The notes under the pieces are model-generated. The model was not told the origin of the DNA. It searched no databases and was given only the letters and a program-made list of their open reading frames with translations. The position numbers and the translations under genes were made by a program. A stretch of 64,000 bases of DNA, from the NCBI GenBank assembly GCA_951217055.1, contig OX578282.1, positions 22,772,106 to 22,836,105 of the forward strand, read 5' to 3'. This document shows, piece after piece, positions 1-9,960 of the stretch. The stretch is from Gerris lacustris (lineage: Eukaryota > Arthropoda > Insecta > Hemiptera > Gerridae). Position 1 is the first letter of the stretch; the number at the start of each line of letters is the position of its first letter.

Positions 1-86
1 TACATTTGTTTAGGGTTTCGTTGGTAAAAATTAAGAAACAAAGAAACCCAAACCAAAATAAAGAAATCCTTGTCTCTGTCACGCTT

Positions 87-311
87 TATGGTTCCAATAA
101 CATTTGAATCAAAAGAGATAAAAACATGGAACTTTGCAATATTAAAGATATTTTTGACGTGCACACAGGAAAAATATAGCGAACTCAAAATTGCCAGCCG
201 TTCAAAAATTACACGCGTTTCTCTACTGTTTGAAAAAAAAAAACATCTTTTGAAATTTTAAGTGAGGTATCAAATGAAAGATATTAAAGAGTAGACTAAA
301 AGAATATAATA
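87..311 (+). repeat. Fragment of the large foldback family seen at 54236-56690
   Basis: From 'ggttccaataacatttgaat' onward this stretch aligns by eye with about 55845-56065, including the sequence around 'aaatatagcgaactcaaaat' and the module resembling 'ggtatcaaatgaaag'. It is a diverged single-arm copy without its inverted partner. The open frame at 70-261 lies wholly inside the repeat and has no protein features. Confidence 0.6.
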
Positions 312-529
312 TAACATCTTGCTATCGGCAGTTCCTCTGCCGATTAATAATTTCATGTTCGCAACCAGCGAAACCATTTTTACGTGAGTCCTCAAGTACA
401 ACCATTTTATTAATGTGACATCTATGAGTCTTGAACACAGCAACCGATACTAAAAGTTTGAAACAAAATAATAATATTTTATACAAAGTTCGTTGTGTTG
501 ACTTAGATTTTGATGTAATCAAACACTGT
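312..529. other. Unassigned AT-rich sequence
   Basis: No gene or repeat was recognised; one short frame on the minus strand looks like chance. Confidence 0.5.
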
Positions 530-834
530 AATTATAAAATATAAGTTTATTGGTCTATACCACAATTTTTAATTTATTAGAAATCAGAACGGTTTCAGCC
601 TCTGAAATACTAAAATGTAGCAGTGTATAATAGTAACATCATTAGTGACATAACTTTCTAGACTGACTAAGACTAGAACTTATATTCAAGTCAGTCTAGA
701 AAATAAGTCACTGAAGATAGCCTTCATTCTTTTATGCACTGTGTAATATTTTAGTATTTTAGAGGCTGAAACCGGTCTGATTTATAATAAATTAAAAATT
801 GTGTTATAGATAATTAAACTTATATTTTATAATT
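530..834. mobile_element. 305-bp foldback (palindromic MITE-like) element
   Basis: The left arm starts 'aattataaaatataagttta' and the right arm ends with its reverse complement. Both arms carry the block around 'aatttattagaaatcagaac' and 'gtttcagcctctgaaatact', matched in reverse on the right side. The centre, about 655-705, is itself a smaller inverted repeat around 'tagactgact'. No coding capacity and no obvious target duplication; superfamily unknown. Confidence 0.75.
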
Positions 835-1129
835 AAAGTGTTTATTTCTTTCAACAAGTGGTGCGAACGAATCAATAATATTTTATACGTCTTTAGGCCG
901 GCCTATTGAACTGTTACCTACTAAACTAGTAAAGTAATTATTAAATTTAGAAATCAATAAATTCCAGACCCTGTTCAAAGACTGAAACAAAAAATACGTG
1001 TGATGTCGCGGGACACCCGGTAGAAACGAAGTTCCTTACATTTTTCATTAAATATAAATTATAAAATCACACTGATAAGTACGTATAAGTTGCTAACTAC
1101 TTATATACCGCTGAGTTAAGAGACACAAT
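835..1129. other. Unassigned AT-rich sequence
   Basis: Nothing recognised apart from short A/T runs. Confidence 0.5.
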
Positions 1130-2075
1130 TAAAAGTAACTAACTGTTTGCACCTATAGCGGAGTTATAGCAAAATTAAAAGAAATCAGAAGCATTATTTG
1201 TATCATTAAAGCAAGCGTCTAAGCAATCATAAAAGTAAGCGGCAATAAGTATTGAATATTGAGAAAAAAGTTAATCATGATGAGTTTATAGTTAAAGAGT
1301 ATGTTTGTAGAATATAGCCTGAGGGAAAAGAACTGTTTTCTACCTACCCGGTCAACTAATTTAAAATATTGAAACATATATCCCTTCCCTACTCAAAAAC
1401 GTCTGCTTGTATCAGGTTGAAATTTTACGTGCCTGTTTCAATAGTAGGGGAGAGTCGGACAAAACCGGGTAGGCGGGTAAAACCGGGTACCTCGATATCT
1501 CCCTGATTAGTGATCCTATCTACCGGTAAACAATAAAGCTATTAGCGGTAGCCATTCCGTGCAGTTGGAGAGAAAAACTGCATTGGTGCCACCTATTTTC
1601 ATACTCAGAACGTTTTTTTAAGTTTTTAGTGAAAAAGTTTTTAATGTTGTTACATTTGTCTACTGAGTTTTAATTGCCATAACATTTTCTCAAGAAAGAG
1701 ATAAGTGCACACTTTAATTAAGCATATTTTACTGGATATTTTCATTCTCTTTTCATACACCTAGAGCGACGCCTAACCTATCTACGACATATTGAACTCA
1801 ACAAGTAACTGTTGGGTTAAACCGTTTACTCGAGCGTTGCGCGTGAAACGCTTGGGCGGATAACGTTGTCCAACAAACTTAGCCTGGGCATTGGTAAAAT
1901 GAACATGTTTACCAAATTTCAACTTACTCGGTCATCGTTTACTCAAGTTATCGTCATCGGTAGATTTCGTGACGCTAGATTTTGTGACAGTGATTTTGGT
2001 CGTTTTTTTTCACTCCCGCCCGGGAGTGAAAAAAAAGAGCCCTCTAGAACGTGCCATAAGGAACTTCGTTCCAAA
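1130..2075 (+). repeat. Interspersed repeat family A, copy 1
   Basis: Blocks at about 1262-1440 and 1800-2070 recur in reverse orientation at 62880-63410 and in forward orientation at 42030-43400. Shared landmarks are the 'gttaatcatgatga' block, 'gtttactcgagcgttgcgcg', the 'taccaaatttcaact' core, 'tactcaagttatcgtc' and the end 'aaggaacttcgttcc'. A perfect hairpin 'ttttttttcactcccgcc' with its partner lies at 2005-2035. Probably non-autonomous and non-coding; the frame at 1866-2081 is a by-product. Confidence 0.65.
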
Positions 2076-2081
2076 AACTAA

Positions 2082-2869
2082 ACATTTTATAATCTTCTCC
2101 AGTCACTCATCAAACTTGTCAAAAATAATTGGTAAATAAATAAAGAAATTAGTTTTTAAAGCGTCAGGAAGCAATAATATTCATGCCAGACAATGAAATG
2201 GAAAATAATTAAGCAATATAAATATGGTGCGAAAAGATCGTTGTAATAATAACTAAATGTATCATAAAAACATACCCTTGAGAAGTTATCTAACAACAGG
2301 AAAGTAATAGTAAACGTGTTTTCTAGGTGATGTATATGTAAATGAATAGGTCCATTGAAGTATCTGTGTTAAAGCATAATCACACATAAAACGGCTATTG
2401 TCATGTCACATTAAGTGTCTAGACTCATAATGTTTAAAATTTTAAGCACTTGATTGCCACGAAACTAATGTCCTATAATACAAGTTAGAGATACATTTAA
2501 GCAATTCTGGAATAACTTGGAAAATAAAAGCGCTCGATTTAATGTTAAAAGCATGTTTATGGTATCAAGTCAGTGCCCGATCTTAAAGAATTATATTTAT
2601 TAAACAATATTCTTAATCCGTCTCTTAATTTTTAAGGCCTTATAAATTCCTGCACTGCCTGCAACGCACCTAATCACAATAAGTACCCAACACAAAAAAA
2701 TGAAACTTGTTACATATGTTATGACTACTGACCCAAACACAGGACAATTGTGGGGAAGCAACAAAAAAAAAATTCCTTAAATGCAAGGGGTTGAAGATTA
2801 CGGGGTTTCTTTTTTGCGTTATGTGGGAATGTTAAAAAAAGGTGGAGGACGCCCTGATTAAAAAATAAA
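2082..2869. other. Unassigned AT-rich sequence
   Basis: No repeat partner, gene or RNA recognised in this window. Confidence 0.5.
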
Positions 2870-2876
2870 ACTCGAT

Positions 2877-3700
2877 AAAAACAGTTACTTTAATTAAACA
2901 AACAGCAAATTAGTTTTGTTAAATGTGAAGTCGCTAATCGTGCGTTAAGGTGAAGAATTTTTCTTTTTTATCGCACTTGGGCGGAAAAAAGAAGAATTAT
3001 GAAACAAGAAGAATAATGAATTATTATTTGGCGCATGCGCAATGAATACAATTATGTAATGAATCGCACTTTCTACGCATCTAAACAGAAATACAATGAC
3101 TATATATAGCAATCGTAGATAATAGTACATTACGCGTCGAGTGCGGAAAGTAGCATTTTGCATGCGAGTGTGGAGTTTGCACCCGAGCGACAGCGAGGGT
3201 AGTAAAACCACACGAGCAATGCAAATTGCCGTTTTCGCACGAGTTGCGTACCGTACTTTATCTACGATTGTTAGATGTAAATAATAAATACAGAAAAAAA
3301 TAAACTTGCTGTATGTAAGTTCGTATCTCTTCTCTTGATAAAGATGGCATTAATTTTGAGTTGTATTTTTTGCCGAATTAATTATTTCTGGAGGAGTATT
3401 ATTCTCTACATTTTCGTCAAAGCCACCTGATTCATTCATTGTTTTTCACTAAAAACTCGATATAAACAGTTACTTTAATAAAAGAATAGCAACTTAGTTT
3501 TGTTAAATGTAAACAAACTCGCTAATCGTGCGTAAAGCTGAAGAATTTCTCTTTACCGCGCTAGCGTGGTAAAGAAGAGGAATTGTTCAGAACTATGAGA
3601 CACGCATGCGCAATGAATACAAGTACGTAAATAACCACTTTCTACGCATCTAAACAGAGATACAATGTTTATATTTCGTATCAATCGTAGATAAAATAAT
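2877..3700 (+). repeat. Interspersed repeat family C, copy 1 (compound)
   Basis: Order: module at about 2885-3122, palindromic hairpin at 3131-3250, linker, and a second copy of the first module at 3440-3697. Both module copies contain 'gcgcatgcgcaatgaataca', 'tctacgcatctaaacag' and end 'caatcgtagata'. The segment 3256-3697 is bounded by inverted 'ttatctacgattg' and 'caatcgtagataa', suggesting terminal inverted repeats. Another copy of hairpin, linker and module lies at 30690-31285. Confidence 0.7.
3131..3250. repeat. Imperfect hairpin inside family C
   Basis: Arms 'cgagtgcggaaagtagca' ... 'gcatgcgagtgtgg' and 'ccacacgagcaatgc' ... 'ttcgcacgagttgcg' are imperfect reverse complements around a roughly 30-nt loop. 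The same structure occurs at 30709-30829. Confidence 0.6.
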
Positions 3701-3820
3701 TTTTCATACATCGCATATTTTGTGAGAAAATCTTAAAAGCTTATTATTTTGAGAACAAATTCGGCTTGAAACTTCGGAGTAGATTCATTGTGTTACGTTA
3801 GGACAAGATAAATGCATAAA

Positions 3821-3972
3821 GGCCCCCATACACGACCAAACATTTTGCGCAAGATGTTTGCGCAAACCTGATGTCGGGCAAATTTAGGCCATACACGTCA
3901 AACATCATGTTTGCGCAAACATCAAACAGTCCCATAAACGGTCAAAAATGTTTGCGCAAACATTTTGATCGT
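3821..3972. repeat. Palindrome cluster based on TTTGCGCAAA
   Basis: Three copies of the perfect palindrome gtttgcgcaaac occur at 3856-3867, 3909-3920 and 3949-3962, two of them extended to 'atgtttgcgcaaacat'. They sit inside a larger imperfect inverted repeat flanked by 'catacacgaccaaacat' and 'catacacgtcaaacat' blocks. It could be a small MITE or a protein-binding site cluster. Confidence 0.6.
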
Positions 3973-5692
3973 TTTAATAATTTTATTTTTGACTCCTTTT
4001 TTGCAAGACTTAATATAAATATTGATAGTACAATTATGATAACTTAAACAACTAATAAGCACGTATAAATTAGCAGCTTACAAAAGTTGAATAAGTTTGA
4101 GATAATACTTATACATTATCAAACTAAGCAAAAGAAAATTAACTTCAAAACTTATTTTACTACTTTTAAATAGTTCTCGAGAAGAATAAGTATGTGCAAA
4201 TGAATTATTTGTCCATTTGTGACACAATACTTCTGAGCTAACTCGAATCTTTTGTTGTTTTCATAGTTTCTTTTTTCTATTCTATTCTGTCGTCTTCTTT
4301 TACCTACTTAATATTCATAGTGAGTTCTCTAGGGTGAAAAAAATGAAATATTACTAAAGCTGATGACCCTCTTTCACCAACTCAACCGTCCAGTTTTATT
4401 TACTTGGATAAACTTCTACCGTTTTTTTTTCACTTGATTACACCAAGTTTTTGTCTAGATATCGAATTGAAGTTGGGCTATTGTTTGCGAATAATTTACT
4501 TAAAAAAAAGTAACTATAATTTTTAAAGTCGTAACTTGTTTACAATGTTAAAGCTTTTACAAAAGTATTAAGAGATAGTTGTCATTAAAGAGGAAATGAT
4601 GTAATAAAATAACTTCTTTCGACGTGATAAATAATATAGAATTTAACTTTCACTATACAGTATTTTTTGTTAAAAAAGATATCATTAAAGTAAAATAATG
4701 ATGGGATAATTGGACCTAATAATTCAATAGACAATATTTATTATTTCACATCAAAGTCCTTGGTGACTCTAGGCAAAGAAATTCCTTAAAAAATGGTGAC
4801 ACATTCATGTTACAAAGGAGACTTGTATTCGTCTAAATGCAGAACCATCCTTAACAAGCTATTCACTAACAACATTGCTACTGACTGTCAACAGACTTTT
4901 CTGCCATTTAAATCAATATCATGTTTTCAAATGCGTTATGTTGGAAAATTACATTTTACAACGCTGACTTGTTAAATTATTTAAGCGTTTACATTCACTA
5001 AAAAGAGTTACTATTTTTTTGACATTATTTATTTATTACTAAGTTTTTATTAGCTTGCTTTCTTGTTTGTTTGTCCAGTACAAATCCTACTAACGATTTT
5101 TAACTAACTTCCTGAGTAGCTCGACATTTGAAAATTTTAGAATAGCTCAGAACACCATGACAATGCATTATTTTAATACTTTTAGCCATCTTTCAGCAGA
5201 ATTTAATTTGTTTTCAGTAAATTTTGCTGTATGGAAACTTAGTTCGGAAAAAATCCGCAAGTTATTTTTTTGTTTTGACATATCCCATATTTAGAATCTT
5301 AATTTTGACGGGTTTCAAATTTATGATTTATGACAGAAAATATAAAAACGTAGTATATAAAAAGTTCTTTTTATCTTGTAATTATACCTCTTAAATACGA
5401 AACATATCCCAAATAAAACACTAGTGTAAAAAAATAAGCCAAGTCTCGCGTAAAAAGTTGTGAGATCATAGGTTTAGCCATGTCTACCACCTTCTGAGTA
5501 AGTTCTACTATGACTAATTTATCCAGTGCAAGTATATAATGTTTGTCTGTCCCTCTCTCTATTCTCTTTCCCAAATCATTTTCCATTGAGAATTTCCAAA
5601 TCATTGAAAATTTCCTTCAATGTCTGTCTGTCGCTATGCATTAAGTAGTCAATTATAAATCAATTTCGATAAATTTGGTATTGTTGCACAAT
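3973..5692. other. Long AT-rich stretch without recognised features
   Basis: Read on both strands. Short open frames at 4793-4975 (+) and 5371-5604 (-) lack recognisable domains and splice context. No RNA gene or repeat partner seen. Confidence 0.5.
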
Positions 5693-6873
5693 CCAGGGAT
5701 AAGGTTCAAAGGGTGGCTAATAATTATCATAGTAAACGATTTAAACAATATTAACTATCATAACTGCATAGAAACCAAAACTTTATTAATATCAAACATC
5801 AGAGGATGATAAACAGGACACTAGTAAATGTGATGTGTGTAAATTATATTTTTATAATGTATACAGGGTGTTCATTAAAGTTGGTCACAAACTTCGGGGG
5901 CTGATAGTACCCATCAAAACAAACAAAAAGTTTCTAATAAAGATATGCCGAAAAATCCTTCAGTTAGCAGCTAGCCGCCATTTTGTAGTTTTATAAAAAA
6001 AATAATTAATATCTCAAATACTACTCAATATCTCAAATATTTAGCTATAATAAACAAACTTTGCACGCACGTTTATAATAAAACAATGAAAACTTAAAAA
6101 TAAATTGTTTGATTTGCATTAATAATTTTAAAATGGCGCTCATTTATAATTTTCAAAGCCAAATAACTAAACAACTATAAATTTTACGAAACATTTTCAT
6201 GACACAAAAAAGATAGTGAATGTTATTACAAATCCAACGATATTTCATTCAACCAAATCAATAAACAAATAAACGAACAAATGCATTTTGTCGGTTAGCA
6301 TGCATTCTTTTTCAGTACATTTTCCATAGTTGGTTTCTGCGGGCTAACCTATGTGGGCTAACATTCTCTATCTTTTTTGTGCCGTGAAAATGTTTCGTAA
6401 AATTCATAGTTGTTTAGTTATTTGGCTTTGAAAATTATAAATGAGCGCTATTTTGAAACTATTAATGCGAATCAAACAATTTTTTTTTTTTAAAGTTTTC
6501 GTTGTTTTATTATAAACGTGCGTGCAAAGTTTGGTTATTGTAGCTGAAGTAGTATTTGATATTAATTTTGTTTTATAAAAATACAAAATGGCGGCTAGCG
6601 GCTAACTGAAGGATTTTTTGGCATATCTTTATTAGACACTTTTTGTTTGTTTTGATGGGTACATCAGCCCCCTAAGTTTGTGACCAACTTTAATAAAAAC
6701 CCTATATAGATTATAAAAATATAATTTACACACATCACATTTACTAGTGTCCTGTTAATCATCCTCTGATGTTTGATATTAATAAAGTTTTGGTTTCTAT
6801 GCAGTTATGATAGTTAATATTGTTTACATCGTTTACTATGATAATTATTAGCCACCCTTTGAACACCCTGTAT
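5693..6873. mobile_element. 1.18-kb foldback element with arms of about 570 bp
   Basis: The left arm (about 5693-6270) and right arm (about 6310-6873) are near-perfect reverse complements. They share 'aaagggtggctaataattat', 'ggacactagtaaatgtgatg', 'gttggtcacaaactt' and the AAAATGGCGGCTAGC block. The centre around 6275-6345 has a smaller inverted repeat ('ggttagcatgc' and 'gggctaacc'). The right end is 'gaacaccctgta', giving a TACAGGGTGTTC-type terminus of the sort seen in Tc1/mariner-like elements, and 'cagggtgttcattaaagt' recurs inside the arm. No coding frame; it would fold as one long hairpin if transcribed. Confidence 0.85.
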
Positions 6874-6914
6874 AATATTACGCTCATATACCAATTCTGT
6901 GAATTGAAAAATCA

Positions 6915-7125
6915 TTTACCTCCTTGGTGCAGTGGTTAGCAATTATGTCGGATGAATCAGAGGTTGGTGGATCTAGACTCGTCCAAGTAAAAGATTTTTT
7001 TATTGGTAAATCAACTGCCGGCTTAAGTCGACAGTTGATTTACCAATAAAACAGCTTTCTTTTTGGACGAATCTCGAATCACAAACTCCGTTACATGCAA
7101 TTTCGTTTCATCCAAGCCAATTCAC
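6915..7125. mobile_element. tRNA-like SINE fragments in inverted (hairpin) arrangement
   Basis: On the plus strand 'ttggtgcagtggttagca' resembles a pol III A box and 'ggtggatctagactc' a degenerate B box. About 40 bp further the sequence turns back: perfect 20-bp arms at 6998-7017 and 7032-7051 flank a loop containing gccggc and gtcgac. The right side continues as a diverged inverted copy through 'ggacgaatctcgaatc'. Confidence 0.6.
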
Positions 7126-7342
7126 TCTACCTCGCCTAAAGAAGTATCACTTCAAAAATTAATTTTAACAAGTGGCTTATCTCGCCTAAGGTAAATAGCG
7201 TAGTTACTACACTGATTAGGAGAAACCCCACCCAGTGGTGTTACTCAAATGAATTTGGATAGTAATATTCAATCAAATCAATTTTTGCATATCCATGATA
7301 AATTAATTTTTAAAAATACAATAGAGTATGGTGTAAGAATTA

Positions 7343-7379
7343 ATCAAATAGGTTTAATATATATATAAACCTATTTGAT
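7343..7379. repeat. Perfect short hairpin
   Basis: Arms 'atcaaataggttta' and 'taaacctatttgat' enclose an AT loop and are followed by a short (AT)n tract at about 7380-7402. Confidence 0.8.
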
Positions 7380-7402
7380 AATATATATATATATATATAT
7401 AT

Positions 7403-9338
7403 AACATCATGTTATGGTGACATGTTATTTTAATAAATTTTTAATTCAAGCGTTTTTTAAATGTATAAGACTAAGTTTGGGAAGGCTGTTGACAGGGCTT
7501 TGTTAGACATGAAAGTGTGGCAGGACAGCCCCCGACTCCTAACAGTTTCCAGTTAATTGAGTCGTGTGCAAATGGCGTGATTGCTATGTTTATTTAATCA
7601 AAGGCTTTCTCTTCAACCCCCTTCCCTCCCACTACAACCAGTTATTAATTAATTGGAACGAATAAAAGCCTTGTTTCAAAACCGCAGCTTCAACATTCCT
7701 CCATAACACTGAGGTTACCCAAAACCGATCAAAACAAAATTGGTATCTTTAACTGATTATAAACTTTTTGGTCTTACTCTATAAAAACATCACAATTTAC
7801 TTTTGAAATTCACCTAAAAAATTTTACTTTGAAAGTTGGAACTATATTCTTGAAGAGTTTTGTAATTATTAAAGTCGTTTGGTTGAACCCCCTTGGAGAC
7901 TAAGGCTTTGATTGGATGCTGCAAAACCCTTTGACGTCAGGGCGAACCTTTTGACGACTTGTACGAAAGGTCTGAAGATGAAAAGCCTTTAGGTTTTATT
8001 TCAGAGGAAGGACGCCCTCCGACAGCCCATTTCCAGGATGTCTCTGACAGACTTTCCATATTCTCATTTCCCCGTCAAGTTCCTATTAGCGTCCTTTCTC
8101 CTTCCTCTAAAACCAAGTAACTAAGTCTTCTTTTATAAAAAAAAGTAAATATAAAATTTTCCTCTTCATAAATTCTTCTTTCAAGATGATACTCGTCAAT
8201 AACTTTCAGACCACATTAGGGTTTTGAGTGCGTTTTAAAGTAACTTCCAAAGGTTTTTCTTGTAGAATGGTGGAAAAAATTGTTTTAATTTCAAAGCCTC
8301 GCCTTGAGAATATTATATCGAAATCACTTAACTTTTGTAAATTTTAAATATCACATAAAACATGGGAATTAAGCTGATTGCAAGGTTTAAATGCACTCCT
8401 TTAAGCAAAATGACAAGCACCAAAATATCTAGGTCAGCAATCTTCTCTGAAATCATAATTCCAACATCCTCATATTTCCGCAAATACTAGATACGATTCC
8501 TATAGAAGTAAGATATATTCTCAACAGGTGACCGCATTGATGGAGGAGCAATGAGGCGGGGGATCGTTTGTCCTTTATAACGACAGTTGCCGTAAACCGA
8601 AGAGTAATGGAGAAAAATAGCATGGTCAATCAAAACAAAAATAAACACTTCTTTAAAAATTAAGTATTATTGGTAAAGCCAGCTTTCGGTCCCTTTTTCT
8701 CCAGCAACGATCATGGTTGAGAGACAAATAGCTGACTTTAACCTTCAACATTAAAACCCTCATTTTTATGATACAGCTGATATCAACTACACTTGTGCAC
8801 CTATTCTACAAATATATTATAATGCACTTGATCTACGTTCGAGTTATACGTTATAGTACAGCTGGATTCAACTCCGAGACTCCGTAGTAGAATTTCCAAT
8901 CATACAGATCTTTATCTCTATAAAAGTTGATGGCATAATGTGTTTACCACTAAGTTGTGAATTGTAAAAAGTTTCCACTACAGGTTGTGCAGTGTGAGGA
9001 GGAGAAGAAGGTTAAGATTGATTGGAAGGCTTGATGGATTGTGGTTGGCTTTAGGTTGGCATGCCAGTGTGTAAAACTCTACTCAATATACCTGTTCCAT
9101 CACTCGGTGTCAGCTACAGATTTTTAACTTTCCTTTGATTTCTATACACCTAAGTTTTCAATCAATTTTATATTTTCTTGGCTTAAGAGATCCAAGTTTT
9201 TAAACCAAACTCTTACTGTAAGGAAACAAATTACAACTCTTGCCAATTCTAGTTAGAGAAAAAATTAAAAGTTCACTATTTGTCTCAGAGATTTTATTGT
9301 TCTCATAAAAGAAGTCCGTAGAGGAAAAACTAGGAAAT
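7403..9338. other. Repeat-poor island; no gene recognised
   Basis: Unlike the surroundings, 7450-8110 and 8500-8720 are higher in GC, have no partner elsewhere in the window and lack long frames. Homeodomain-like 'taattaattgg' (about 7645) and a CRE-like 'tgacgtca' (about 7933) are present. It could be conserved regulatory DNA, but nothing proves that. Confidence 0.4.
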
Positions 9339-9343
9339 ACAGT

Positions 9344-9465
9344 TGTGGGATATTTATTTATTGTTTTGTTGTTTTTATATTTTGACATTGTCTTTATTGG
9401 TATTGAAAGTTTTATAATTTGAGAATACACATTTTGTAATGGAATTGACTTTCTAATATATTACA
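9344..9465 (+). repeat. 5' LTR of the gypsy-like element (122 bp)
   Basis: Begins TG and ends CA. It matches the 3' LTR throughout except G/A at position 4 and 4 extra bases in 'gagaatacacattttg'. At 122 bp it is short for a gypsy-type LTR. A transcription start cannot be assigned. Confidence 0.92.
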
Positions 9466-9467
9466 TT

Positions 9468-9480
9468 TGGCGACGATGAG
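9468..9480 (+). promoter_or_regulatory. Candidate primer binding site
   Basis: Two bases after the 5' LTR the sequence reads tggcgacgatgag. The initial TGG is expected of a site pairing with a tRNA 3' CCA end. The tRNA species is not determined. Confidence 0.6.
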
Positions 9481-9576
9481 TAAAAGAGCAGGAAGATCAA
9501 AGAAGAATGGTAATAAAGAGAGAGCTGGAGAACAGTGCTGTTCGGGCTATAATGCGAAGGTAAGTTCAAAATTTCG

Positions 9577-9914
9577 TTTTCAACCTTTTAGAATCCTGGG
9601 ATTACTATGTGCGTAGATTTGAATTAGAGTGTGAAATCCAGGGGATAGGAGGACAAGAACACGACATGTTAAAAAAGAAGCTCTTGATGAGCAAAGTCGG
9701 AGCTGAAGGCTTTAAAATTATACCGGACAAATACGCTAATCAGGAGTTGGATGACATCACGTTCGAGGAAGTAAAAGAGGTTTTGGCGGAATTCTTTGTA
9801 AAACCAACTTTTATTTTCGTTGAAAGCAAGAAGTTTGCTCAGGAAGTAAGAAAATATGGGGAAAGTATCATTAAATACTTGGCTAGACTACGGAATATAG
9901 AAAGAACACAGTGA
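9577..9914 (+). pseudogene. Gag fragment of the gypsy-like element
   Basis: From about 9593 the frame reads ESWDYYVRRFELECE..., with the FxPF/WDxYVxRFE pattern of the retrotransposon capsid domain. The frame at 9609-9914 continues it for 101 codons (KKLLMSKVGAEGFKII, then FFVKPTFIFVESKKF). Preceding residues, including the usual PF, lie in another frame at about 9577, so one frameshift is likely. It ends after YLARLRNIERTQ, and the C-terminal capsid and zinc knuckle are absent, consistent with a deletion running into protease. Confidence 0.8.
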
Positions 9915-9960
9915 TGTTACAGGAGGTGTTGGCTACATCTGTATCACTTGACTTAAACAG

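Noticed and set aside
2945..3211. 88-codon minus-strand frame (and 30706-30933)
   Set aside because: Both fall in family C copies and reflect the repeat rather than a conserved protein.
4793..4975. 60-codon plus-strand frame
   Set aside because: Short, no domain, no splice signals or repeat of the sequence; chance is the simplest explanation.
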